Source of the DNA: Mangrovihabitans endophyticus
GTDB lineage: Bacteria > Actinomycetota > Actinomycetes > Mycobacteriales > Micromonosporaceae
Direction of reading: 5' to 3'
Assembly: GCF_014646155.1 (NCBI RefSeq)
Contig: NZ_BMMX01000048.1
Coordinates: 1-38,983, forward strand
Length of the DNA stretch: 38,983 bases
Shown here: positions 17,326 to 25,056 of the stretch, one piece after another
How the letters are laid out: the number at the start of each line of letters is the position of its first letter
Position numbering within the stretch: the first letter of the stretch is position 1
The notes under the pieces: generated by a model
Seen by the model: the letters and a program-made list of their open reading frames with translations, nothing else
Databases searched by the model: none
Told to the model about the DNA's origin: nothing
Program-made: the position numbers and the translations under genes

Positions 17326-17335
17326 CAGGCCCGGC

Positions 17336-18055
17336 GTGTCAAGGTTCGTGGTTCAGGTGTTCAAGCGCATCATCCTGCCGATCGCCGTGCTTCTGCTGGC
17401 GATGATCGGGCTCGGCCTGCTGGTCACCAAGGTGTTCGCGCACACCTGGCCGTTCACCGTGGAGGACGGCGTGGACCGCGGGTTCGCCGGTGAGCGCACC
17501 GGTGGGTGGAGCGCGGTCTCGTTGTTCTTCAGCACGCTGGCCAGCACCCCGGTCATCATCGCGGTGACCGCGGCGGTGGCGGTCGTGCTGCGCCTGGTAC
17601 TCAAGCGCTGGCGGGAGCCGCTGTTCCTGTGCGCCGCGGTGTGCGCGCAGGCGGTGGTGTTCTTCTTCACCACGCTGTTCATCGACCGCAGCCGGCCGGA
17701 CGTGCCGAAGATGGACGAGTCCCCGCCCACGTCGAGCTTCCCGTCCGGTCACACCTCGGCCGCCTTCGCCCTCTATGTCGGGCTGGCGTTGGTGCTGGCG
17801 CTGCAGGTGCGGCGTACCTGGCTGAAGGTGATCTGCTGGAGCCTGGTGCTGGTTCCGGTCGCGGTCGCGCTCGCGCGTCTCTACCGGGGCATGCACCATC
17901 CCAGCGACGTGACCGCGTCGTTCGTCAACGGGGCGATATGCATCACGGTGATGGCGCGTGCGATCCTCGACCGCGCCGTGCGGTGGGCGCTGCCGTCGCG
18001 CCGGCCGCCTCGCGCGCAGGCGTCCCGCCCGACCACTCCGTCGGCGGCTGCCTGA
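17336..18055 (+). CDS. PAP2-family membrane phosphatase (second of two)
   Basis: The 239-residue PAP2 protein has motif 1 DRSRPDVPK, motif 2 SSFPSGHTSAAFALY, and motif 3 ARLYRGMHHPSDV with its catalytic histidine. Membrane segments flank the motifs. It is not a simple duplicate of the upstream gene: spacing and flanking helices differ. GTG 17336 is the first sensible start after the upstream stop; GTG 17348 and GTG 17357 are alternatives, and no strong Shine-Dalgarno decides between them. The hairpin at 18072-18099 probably ends the transcript. Confidence 0.88.
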   Translation: MSRFVVQVFKRIILPIAVLLLAMIGLGLLVTKVFAHTWPFTVEDGVDRGFAGERTGGWSAVSLFFSTLASTPVIIAVTAAVAVVLRLVLKRWREPLFLCAAVCAQAVVFFFTTLFIDRSRPDVPKMDESPPTSSFPSGHTSAAFALYVGLALVLALQVRRTWLKVICWSLVLVPVAVALARLYRGMHHPSDVTASFVNGAICITVMARAILDRAVRWALPSRRPPRAQASRPTTPSAAA

Positions 18056-18071
18056 GCCCGCGAAACCGGTA

Positions 18072-18099
18072 CCGGGATCGTACGCTCGGCCGATCCCGG
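18072..18099 (+). terminator. Hairpin terminator after the PAP2 pair
   Basis: CCGGGATCG (18072-18080) and CGATCCCGG (18091-18099) are perfect 9-bp arms with a 10-nt loop, 17 nt after the stop codon. The remaining gap to 18400 holds no supportable gene. Confidence 0.65.
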
Positions 18100-18353
18100 C
18101 CGGGCCGAGCGGCGGCTCCGGTCGGCCTGTCGGAGGAGGTCGCCGCCCAGCGGCCCCCCCAAAGTTGCCGCCCAACTGCCGGTCCTGGGCATCGCGGAAG
18201 CCCCCTCCATGAACGACAGTGAAAGCGGCGGGCCGACTGCGGTGGCTGAGCGCGCCGCCGGCGCGAGAGGCACAACGGAGGCGCGCCGTCGCCGGGCTCG
18301 GCCGCCGCCCGCCCCTCGCCGTCCGTTCCGCATCGCGCGCCCGACGTGTCGGT

Positions 18354-18365
18354 ACGTAGATACGT
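18354..18365. promoter_or_regulatory. Palindromic box upstream of the FAD/Fe-S dehydrogenase
   Basis: ACGTAGATACGT is a perfect 5-bp inverted repeat around GA, 35 nt before the start codon, in a small A/T-containing island of otherwise GC-rich leader. The TAGATA within it resembles a -10 element, so a regulator bound here could block transcription. GntR-type regulators often control D-lactate or glycolate oxidation, but no regulator gene is adjacent. Confidence 0.4.
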
Positions 18366-18400
18366 TCGTCTCACCGGGCTGGACGCGCTGAACTTGTGCC

Positions 18401-21277
18401 ATGGATCTGGACCGTCGCCTCGCCACGACCCTGCGTGCGGACACCGACTGCGAGGTCCTGCACGACGCGGCCTCCCGGTCCGCGTACGCGCGGGACGCCT
18501 CGAACTATCGGGTGCTCCCGTCGGTGGTGGCCCGCCCGCGTACGGTGGCCGGGCTGACAGGGGCCGTCGAGGCCGCCCGCGGGCTCGGTGTGCCGGTGAC
18601 CATGCGGGGCGCGGGCACCAGCGTGGCCGGCAACGCGATCGGCACCGGACTGGTGGTGGACTGCAGCCGGTATCTGACCGCGATCACCGACCTGGACCCG
18701 GCGGCCGGCACGGTGCACGTGGAGCCGGGCGTGGTGCTGACCGCGTTGCAGAAGGCCGCCGCGCCGCACGGGTTGCGCTTCGCCCCGGACCCGTCCACCG
18801 CCAACCGCTGCACCCTCGGCGGCATGATCGGCAACAACGCCTGCGGATCGCACTCGGTGCGGTGGGGGACCACCGCGGAGAACGTGGAGACGCTGGACGT
18901 CTGGTCGGCCGGGCGGATCAGCACCGTCGGCGCGGGTGCCGCCCCGGCCGGGCTGGAACCGAAGCTGCGCGCGTTCGCCGACCGGCACCTCGCCCTGCTG
19001 CGGCGGGAGCTGACCCCGTGGCCGCGCCGGGTTTCCGGGTACGGCCTGGAGCATCTGCTGCCGGAACAGGGTTTCCACGTGGCGCGGGCGCTGGTCGGCA
19101 CCGAGGGCGGTTGCGCGCCGGTGACCGGCGCGACGCTGCGTCTGGTCCGCCCGCCGGTCGCACTGGGTCTGCTGGTACTGGGGTTCGACGACGACGTGGA
19201 GGCCGCCGACGCGGTTCCCGCGCTGCTGGCACACCAGCCGTACACCCTGGAAGGTTTCTCCGTCGACCTGCTCGGCGGGCTGCCCGTGGAGGGTCTGCTG
19301 CCGGCCGGAAAGGCGTGGCTGTTCGCCGAGGTCGGCGGCGACTCGGTGGCCGAGGTGACGGAACACGCCGGACGGCTGGCGGCCGCCATCGGGCGCACCC
19401 CGGCGGATCCGGCCTGCGCGGTGGTGCTGGACGCGTCGGCCCGCGCGCAGATCTGGGCGCTGCGGGCGGACGGCGCCGGCCGGGCCACCCGTGCCCCCAG
19501 CGGGGCCGCGGCCTGGCCCGGCCTGGAGGACGCCGTGGTGCCACCCCAGCACCTCGGTTCCTATCTGCGGGACTTCCGCGCGCTGATGGACGAGTACGGG
19601 CTGACCGGTTCGCCGTACGGGCATTTCGGCGAGGGCTGCCTGCACATCCGGCTGGACTTCGACTTCGCGGGGGATGCCGGGGTGGACCGGTTCGCGTCGT
19701 TCATGTCCCGTGCCACCGATGTCATCGTCGCCCACCACGGCAGCGTCTCCGGCGAGCACGGCGACGGCCGCGCCCGCGGCGAGCTGCTGGCCAAGATGTA
19801 CCCACCCGCGGTGCTCGCCGCGTTCGCCGAGTTCAAGGGCATCTGGGACACCGCGGGCACGCTCAATCCGCAGGTGGTGGTCGCGCCCCCGGCGATCACC
19901 GACGATCTGGCCCCGGCGCGGCCGGTGACCCGGCGGTTGACCGCGCCGCTCACCCTGCACGCCGACCGCGGCGACCTGGCCGCCGCGGTGCACCGATGCG
20001 TGGGAGTGGGCAAGTGCGTGTCCACCCAGACCGACGCCTTGATGTGCCCCAGTTTCCAGGCGGTGCGCGACGACCGGCATTCCACCCGCGGCCGGGCGCG
20101 GCTGTTGCAGGACTATGTCACCGGCGCCACCACGCAGGCGCCCGTCGCCGAGGCACTGGATCTGTGCCTGGCCTGCAAGGGCTGCAAGTCGGAATGCCCG
20201 ACCGGGGTGGACATGGCGTCCTACAAGGCGCACTTCTTGCAGCAACGGTACCGGCGGCGGCTGCGCCCCAGGTCGCATTACGTGCTCGGCTGGCTGCCCA
20301 CGTGGCTGCGGCTGGGTCACCGGCTCGGTCCGGTCGCGTCGGTGCTGAGCCGCAGCCCGGCGCTGGGCCGGCTGGCGATGCGGCTGGGCGGGCTGGCCCG
20401 CGACCGGACGCTGCCGCCGATCCCGCGGCGCTCGTTCCGGTCCCTGCACCGGGCGCGGGGCCGGGCGGCGGGGCGGCCGGACGAGCGGGCGTCCGGCCGG
20501 GCGGAAGGCCGGTCCGGCGCGGGCCGGTCCGGCGCGGGCCGGGGCGAGGTGGTGCTGTGGCCGGACACCTTCACCGATCACCTGGAGCCGCAGGTGGCCC
20601 TCGCCGCGGTGCGGGTGCTGGAGGCCGCCGGGCACACCGTCGTGGTGCCCTCCGGCCCGGTCTGCTGCGGCCTGACGTGGATCAGCACCGGCCAGATCGG
20701 GCACGCCACCAAGGTGCTGCGCCGCACCCTGGACCACATCGCCGACTCGGACGCCCCGATCGTGGTGCTGGAGCCGTCCTGCGCCGCTTCGCTGCGGGAG
20801 GAACTGCCGCAACTGCTCGCCGACGACCCGCGCGCGGCACGCCTGGCCGGCCGGATCGTCTCGCTCGCCCAGCTCCTCGCGGGTGACAGACGGTTCGACC
20901 TGTCCGGCACGCGAGTGGCCCTGCAGCCGCACTGTCACCAGCGTTCCGGGTGGGGGTTCGCCGCGGATCTGGAGCTGCTGACGGGCTCCGGGGCGACGGT
21001 CACCGAGACCATCGCCGGCTGTTGCGGGCTGGCCGGGAACTTCGGCATGGAACGCGGGCACGAGGAGGTGTCCGCGAAGGTCGCCGGGTTGCATCTGCTG
21101 CCCGCGCTGGACGCCGCCGGCCCGGACGCCACGGTGCTGGCCGACGGGTATAGCTGCCGCACGCAGGTGGCGTCGCTGGCGCCGCAGCACCGGTCGAGGC
21201 ATCTGGCCGAGGTGCTCGCCGACGCCCTGCCGGACGCGCCCGCGGAGAAGCCGCCGGGCGATGTGAGCTGCCGTTGA
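18401..21277 (+). CDS. FAD-linked and Fe-S-binding D-2-hydroxyacid (D-lactate-type) dehydrogenase
   Basis: The 958-residue single-chain enzyme fuses a GlcD-like flavoprotein to a GlcF-like iron-sulfur protein. The FAD_binding_4 domain (about 35-250) shows the flavin motif RGAGTSVAGNAIGTG and CTLGGMIGNNACGSHSVRWG. The FAD-oxidase C domain (about 260-510) contains GHFGEGCLHIRLD and SGEHGDGRARGE. Two 4Fe-4S motifs follow (CVGVGKC...MCP; CLACKGCKSECP), then a low-complexity linker (SGAGRSGAGR) and two CCG-type cysteine-rich domains (GPVCCGL, PSCAAS, GCCGLAGNFG, SCRTQ). Family members oxidise D-lactate, D-2-hydroxyglutarate or glycolate and feed electrons to the respiratory chain. The substrate is uncertain. 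ATG 18401 has no clear ribosome site. The stop overlaps the predicted GlnR-like box of the next gene. Confidence 0.92.
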   Translation: MDLDRRLATTLRADTDCEVLHDAASRSAYARDASNYRVLPSVVARPRTVAGLTGAVEAARGLGVPVTMRGAGTSVAGNAIGTGLVVDCSRYLTAITDLDPAAGTVHVEPGVVLTALQKAAAPHGLRFAPDPSTANRCTLGGMIGNNACGSHSVRWGTTAENVETLDVWSAGRISTVGAGAAPAGLEPKLRAFADRHLALLRRELTPWPRRVSGYGLEHLLPEQGFHVARALVGTEGGCAPVTGATLRLVRPPVALGLLVLGFDDDVEAADAVPALLAHQPYTLEGFSVDLLGGLPVEGLLPAGKAWLFAEVGGDSVAEVTEHAGRLAAAIGRTPADPACAVVLDASARAQIWALRADGAGRATRAPSGAAAWPGLEDAVVPPQHLGSYLRDFRALMDEYGLTGSPYGHFGEGCLHIRLDFDFAGDAGVDRFASFMSRATDVIVAHHGSVSGEHGDGRARGELLAKMYPPAVLAAFAEFKGIWDTAGTLNPQVVVAPPAITDDLAPARPVTRRLTAPLTLHADRGDLAAAVHRCVGVGKCVSTQTDALMCPSFQAVRDDRHSTRGRARLLQDYVTGATTQAPVAEALDLCLACKGCKSECPTGVDMASYKAHFLQQRYRRRLRPRSHYVLGWLPTWLRLGHRLGPVASVLSRSPALGRLAMRLGGLARDRTLPPIPRRSFRSLHRARGRAAGRPDERASGRAEGRSGAGRSGAGRGEVVLWPDTFTDHLEPQVALAAVRVLEAAGHTVVVPSGPVCCGLTWISTGQIGHATKVLRRTLDHIADSDAPIVVLEPSCAASLREELPQLLADDPRAARLAGRIVSLAQLLAGDRRFDLSGTRVALQPHCHQRSGWGFAADLELLTGSGATVTETIAGCCGLAGNFGMERGHEEVSAKVAGLHLLPALDAAGPDATVLADGYSCRTQVASLAPQHRSRHLAEVLADALPDAPAEKPPGDVSCR

Positions 21278-21311
21278 CAGCACGGAAATCTCCGCTACTC
21301 CGCGGCGAAAT
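21274..21311. promoter_or_regulatory. Possible GlnR-like box upstream of nnaR
   Basis: TTGAC (21274-21278), 6 nt, GAAAT (21285-21289), and GAAAT again (21307-21311), exactly 22 bp later. This resembles the actinobacterial GlnR layout gTnAC-n6-GaAAC repeated at 11-bp half-site spacing; the third half-site is not recognisable. It is 42-79 nt before the nnaR start and overlaps the stop codon of the preceding gene. The fit is partial. Confidence 0.4.
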
Positions 21312-21352
21312 CCCCGGCACGGATGGTTGAGGACCCTGCACCGAGGATCCGC

Positions 21353-22474
21353 ATGACTGATCTGGCCGTCGAACCGTCCGGCCCGCTGGCCGGGTTCACC
21401 GTGGCGGTGACGGCCGAGCGTCGCCGCGAAGAGATGTCCGCGCTGCTCACCCGCCGCGGCGCCCGCGTGGTCATGGCGCCGTCGCTGACCATCGTGCCGC
21501 TGGCCGACGACGAGGCGTTGCACGCCGCCACCGCCGCCTGCATCGGCCTCGCCCCCGACCTGGTGATCGCCACCACCGGCATCGGCTTCCGCGGCTGGCT
21601 GGAGGCGGCCGAGGGGTGGGGGATGGGCGACGGGCTGCGTGCCGCGCTGGGCGGCGCGCAACTGATCGCCTCCGGGCCCAAGCCGTGCGGCGCGATCCGG
21701 GCCGCCGGGCTCAGCGAGGACTGGGCGGCGCCGACCGAGTCCTCGGACGAGATCCTGCAGCGCCTGCTCGCGCAGGGGGTCACGGGCCACCGCATCGCGG
21801 TGCAACTGCACGGCGACCCGCAGGCCGGCTTCGTCGCGGCGCTGCGCGCCGGCGGCGCCGCCGTGGTGGAGGTGCCGGTCTACCGGTGGACGTTGCCGAC
21901 CGACCTGACCCCGGTGCGCCGGATGATCGAGCTGATCACCGCCGGGCAGATCGACGCGGTCACGTTCACCAGCGCGCTCGCCGTGCGTGCCGTGCTGGAG
22001 GTGGCCGGTGACGGCACCGGGGAGGTGTTGGAGAAGTTCCGCTCCGGCGTCATGGCGGCCTGCGTCGGGCCGGTCACCGCGGGTCCGCTGGTCGAGCGGA
22101 AGGTGCCGGTCGTGACCCCGGAACGGTTCCGGCTGGGTGCGCTGATCCGGCTGGTCACCGATGAGTTGCCGCGCCGGGCCGCCCGGATCCTGGTCGCCGG
22201 TTCGCTGCTGGAGGTCCGCGGACACGCGGTGATCGTGGACGGTGTGCTGCGCACCCTGGCGCCCGTGCCGATGGCGATCCTGGGCGCGCTTGCCGCCCGG
22301 CCGGGTGTGGTGGTGTCCCGGGACCGGCTGGCCGGCGCGCTGCCGCGGGGCACCGACGGGCACGCGGTGGACGTGGCGATCGCCCGGCTGCGCGCGGCGC
22401 TCGGCTCCGGCAAGCACATCGAGACGGTGATCAAGCGGGGGTACCGGTTGCGGGTCGACCAGTCGGGCGCCTGA
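21353..22474 (+). CDS. nnaR: NnaR-type nitrate/nitrite assimilation regulator (HemD-like + winged helix)
   Basis: The 373-residue protein has an N-terminal uroporphyrinogen-III-synthase-like domain (about 10-255, FTVAVTAERRREEM through GPVTAGPLVERKVP) and a C-terminal OmpR-type winged helix (about 280-368, LEVRGHAVIVDG through HIETVIKRGYRLR). This architecture matches NnaR, which in Streptomyces and mycobacteria acts with GlnR to activate nitrate/nitrite assimilation genes. The location directly before nasA-nirB-nirD supports that role over heme synthesis. ATG 21353 has GAGG six nt upstream; an earlier in-frame start (21323) has no good ribosome site. Whether the HemD-like domain keeps any catalytic activity cannot be told from the sequence. 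Confidence 0.88.
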   Translation: MTDLAVEPSGPLAGFTVAVTAERRREEMSALLTRRGARVVMAPSLTIVPLADDEALHAATAACIGLAPDLVIATTGIGFRGWLEAAEGWGMGDGLRAALGGAQLIASGPKPCGAIRAAGLSEDWAAPTESSDEILQRLLAQGVTGHRIAVQLHGDPQAGFVAALRAGGAAVVEVPVYRWTLPTDLTPVRRMIELITAGQIDAVTFTSALAVRAVLEVAGDGTGEVLEKFRSGVMAACVGPVTAGPLVERKVPVVTPERFRLGALIRLVTDELPRRAARILVAGSLLEVRGHAVIVDGVLRTLAPVPMAILGALAARPGVVVSRDRLAGALPRGTDGHAVDVAIARLRAALGSGKHIETVIKRGYRLRVDQSGA

Positions 22475-22497
22475 TCGCGTGCCGTCGGCGGGCCCGT

Positions 22498-22527
22498 CTC
22501 ACAACGGCGGCCGGCCGTTTGTGGGAG
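22498..22527. promoter_or_regulatory. Imperfect palindrome between nnaR and nasA
   Basis: CTCACAACGGC (22498-22508) is matched by GCCGTTTGTGGGAG (22514-22527), with one extra T in the second arm. It lies 23 nt after nnaR and 66 nt before nasA. It could be the terminator of nnaR or a regulator site for nasA; the sequence alone does not decide. Confidence 0.5.
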
Positions 22528-22592
22528 CCACCGAACACTGGCGCAACGTCGGCGGTGCCCTGCGGTAACGTGCCCGCGACAGCATCAGGGCC

Positions 22593-24704
22593 ATGCCGGT
22601 CGATACCCACTGCCCGTACTGTGCCCTGCAGTGCGGCATCACCCTGCATCCGCAGGCCCCGGCGGTGCGGAGGGACCCGGCCGTGCGGAGGGACCCGGCC
22701 GTGCGGCTGGAACCGGCGGATTTCCCGGTCAACCGGGGTGGTCTGTGCGCCAAGGGCTTCACCGCGGCGGAACTGCTGGACCATCCGGACCGGCTGCGCG
22801 AGCCGCTGGTGCGCACGGTGCCCGGCGACCGGTCCAGCCCCTGGCGGCAGGCGAGCTGGGACGAGGCGCTGGACCGGGTGGTCACGGCGGTGCGGGACAG
22901 CCAGCGGTGGTACGGCAACGACAGCGTGGGCGCGTTCGGCGGCGGCGGGCTGACCAACGAGAAGGCGTACACGCTGGGCAAGTTCGTGCGGGTGGCGCTG
23001 CGCTCGGCGAGCATCGACTACAACGGACGGTTCTGCATGTCGTCCGCGGCCACCGCGGTCAACCGGTCGTTGGGGGTGGACCGGGGCCTGCCGTTCCCGC
23101 TCGCGGACGTGGCGCGGGCGCGCACCGTGCTGCTGGTCGGCGCCAACCCGGCCGACGTGATGCCGCCGTCGATGCAGTACCTGGACGCGGGACGAGACGC
23201 CGGGGCGCGGCACATCGTGGTCGATCCGCGGCGCACCGCCACCGCCCGTGGCGCGTACCGGCACCTGCGGATCCTGCCCGGCACGGACCTGGCGCTGGCC
23301 AACGCCCTGATGCACATCGCGATCCGGGAGAACCTGATCGACTCCGCCTACATCGCGGCCCGCACCACCGGGTTCGCGCAGGTCCGCGCGGCCACCAACG
23401 CGTACTGGCCGGACCGGGTGGAACGGATGACCGGGGTCAGCGCGGCGGACATGCGGGAGACGGTGCGGCTGCTGGCCGCCGAACGCCCGGCGATGATCCT
23501 CACCGCCCGCGGCGCCGAGCAGCACAGCAACGGCACCGACACCGCGCAGGCGTGGGTGAACCTGGCGCTGGCGCTCGGCCTGGTGGGCCGGCCGGCCTCC
23601 GGGTACGGCACCATCACCGGCCAGGGCAACGGGCAGGGCGGGCGCGAACACGGGCAGAAGGCCGACCAGCTCCCCGGATACCGGATGCTCACCGACCCGG
23701 CCGCCCGCGCGCACGTGGCCGCGGTGTGGGGCGTCGACCCGGACGAACTGCCGCAGCCCGGCCCCAGCGCGTACGAGATGCTCGACCGCCTGGGCACCGA
23801 CGGCGGCGTGCGGGTCCTGCTCGTGCTGGCCAGCAACATCGCCGTTTCCGCGCCGCACTCCACGCACGTGATCGACCGGCTGCGCGCGCTGGACATGCTG
23901 GTCGTCTCCGACTTCTTCCTCTCCGAGACCGCGGACCTGGCCGACGTGGTGCTGCCCACCGCGCAGTGGGCCGAGGAGGAGGGCACGATGACCAACCTGG
24001 AGGGCCGGGTGATCCGCCGGCGCCGGGCGCTGGACCCGCCACCGGGTGTGCGCACCGACCTGGAGGTGCTGGCCACCCTCGCGCACCGCCTCGGGCGTGG
24101 CCACCTGTTCCGCGCCGACCCGCGCGCGGTCTTCGACGAGCTGCGCCGGGCCAGCGCCTGCGGCAAGGCCGACTATGCCGGCATCAGCTACGAGCGGATC
24201 GACGCCGAGCAGGGCGTGTTCTGGCCCTGCCCGGACGAGGACCATCCCGGCACGCCGCGCCTGTTCACCGAGACGTTCCCCACCGCGGACGGGCGGGCCC
24301 GCTTCCACCGGGTCGCGCACCGCGACCCGGCGGAGATGCCGGACGCCGATTTCCCGTACGTGCTGACCACCGGCCGCACCATGCAGCAGTACCAGAGCGG
24401 CACGCAGACCCGGCGGGTCAAGGCGCTGACCGTGGCCGCCCCGGAACCGCGCGCGCAGATGCACCCGGACCTGGCCCGGCGGCACGGCATCGCGGACGGC
24501 GACCTGGTGGAGCTGCGCAGCCGCCGCGGGCGCGCCACGCTGCGCGCCCGGCTCGACCCGGGCATCCGCCCGGACACCGTCTTCGCCCCGTTCCACTGGC
24601 CCGGCGCCAACGCGCTGACCGACCCGGCGCTGGACCCGCATTCCCGCATGCCCGCGTTCAAGACGTGCGCGGTGGCTGTCACGCTTCTGACGAGAAGGGA
24701 CTGA
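22593..24704 (+). CDS. nasA: Assimilatory nitrate reductase catalytic subunit
   Basis: Molybdenum enzyme of 703 residues that reduces nitrate to nitrite in the cytoplasm. The N-terminal 4Fe-4S site is C7, C10, C14 and C52 (CPYCALQCG, LCAKG). The expected molybdenum ligand is C148 in GRFCMSSA. Bis-MGD-binding blocks follow (GANPADVMPPS, VDPRRTATA, GQGNGQGGREHGQKADQLPGYR), and the C-terminal MoCo-dinucleotide domain starts near residue 585 (YVLTTGRTMQQYQSG). No leader peptide is present, as expected for an assimilatory enzyme, and there is no extra C-terminal 2Fe-2S domain. The segment between C14 and C52 contains an 18-nt tandem duplication. The next gene starts 3 nt after the stop. Electrons probably come from a separate reductase or ferredoxin not in the window. 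Confidence 0.95.
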   Translation: MPVDTHCPYCALQCGITLHPQAPAVRRDPAVRRDPAVRLEPADFPVNRGGLCAKGFTAAELLDHPDRLREPLVRTVPGDRSSPWRQASWDEALDRVVTAVRDSQRWYGNDSVGAFGGGGLTNEKAYTLGKFVRVALRSASIDYNGRFCMSSAATAVNRSLGVDRGLPFPLADVARARTVLLVGANPADVMPPSMQYLDAGRDAGARHIVVDPRRTATARGAYRHLRILPGTDLALANALMHIAIRENLIDSAYIAARTTGFAQVRAATNAYWPDRVERMTGVSAADMRETVRLLAAERPAMILTARGAEQHSNGTDTAQAWVNLALALGLVGRPASGYGTITGQGNGQGGREHGQKADQLPGYRMLTDPAARAHVAAVWGVDPDELPQPGPSAYEMLDRLGTDGGVRVLLVLASNIAVSAPHSTHVIDRLRALDMLVVSDFFLSETADLADVVLPTAQWAEEEGTMTNLEGRVIRRRRALDPPPGVRTDLEVLATLAHRLGRGHLFRADPRAVFDELRRASACGKADYAGISYERIDAEQGVFWPCPDEDHPGTPRLFTETFPTADGRARFHRVAHRDPAEMPDADFPYVLTTGRTMQQYQSGTQTRRVKALTVAAPEPRAQMHPDLARRHGIADGDLVELRSRRGRATLRARLDPGIRPDTVFAPFHWPGANALTDPALDPHSRMPAFKTCAVAVTLLTRRD
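22665..22700 (+). repeat. 18-nt tandem duplication inside nasA
   Basis: GTGCGGAGGGACCCGGCC occurs twice in exact tandem (22665-22682, 22683-22700), and a diverged third unit follows (22701-22718). The reading frame is kept; the product is AVRRDP repeated, in the variable loop between the third and fourth cysteine of the 4Fe-4S domain. Confidence 0.9.
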
Positions 24705-24707
24705 TCG

Positions 24708-25055
24708 GTGCGATCCACACCCCGTTTCCTGCAAGGCGTCTTTCCTTTCGAGGGCAAGGGCCTGGACCAGCCGGTGCCGGTCGACGTGGCGCTGTCCTAT
24801 GTGGTGCCCGACGGGGTCACCGCCCAGGCGGTCTACTTCCGCGGCGGCAACTCCAGCGCGGAGCTGATCTGCGTGGTGCTGCTGCGTGACGGCAAGCCGA
24901 TGCGGTACTTCCCGCTGGGTGCCAAGGGCCAGGCGCACGTCTCGCTGCGCGTGGTGGAGGACCTGGACTCCGGCACCGCCGTCGAGCTGCACGTGGCCGC
25001 GCCCGCCGGGGTCACCGGCAACGTGGTGATCGACCTGGGCCTGGTGGAGGTCTGA
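24708..25055 (+). CDS. Conserved-context small protein between nasA and nirB, function unknown
   Basis: I do not recognise this family. The 115-residue soluble protein appears beta-rich (ALSYVVPDGVTAQAVYFRGG, ELICVVLLRDGKPMRYFPLG, VELHVAAPAGVTGNVVIDLGLVEV), has one cysteine (C55), no signal peptide and no cofactor motif. It starts with GTG three nt after the nasA stop, and its TGA is one nt before the nirB ATG, so it is firmly inside the nitrate-assimilation operon. The tight packing implies a role with NasA or NirB: subunit, electron-transfer partner or assembly factor. That is inference from position only. Confidence 0.8.
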   Translation: MRSTPRFLQGVFPFEGKGLDQPVPVDVALSYVVPDGVTAQAVYFRGGNSSAELICVVLLRDGKPMRYFPLGAKGQAHVSLRVVEDLDSGTAVELHVAAPAGVTGNVVIDLGLVEV

Positions 25056-25056
25056 C

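Noticed and set aside
18209..18391. Possible 60-residue gene upstream of the FAD/Fe-S dehydrogenase
   Set aside because: No ribosome site, Arg/Pro-rich composition, no signal or motif, and it covers the probable promoter.
18371..22417. An open frame of 1348 codons on the minus strand, antisense to the FAD/Fe-S dehydrogenase and nnaR
   Set aside because: It is rich in His, Arg, Gln and Pro with no motif, and lies opposite two well-supported genes. Long antisense frames are an artefact of high GC at third codon positions.
21353..22474. Gene read as a heme-pathway uroporphyrinogen-III synthase
   Set aside because: The winged-helix C-terminus and the position before nasA-nirB-nirD match NnaR; no other heme genes are nearby.
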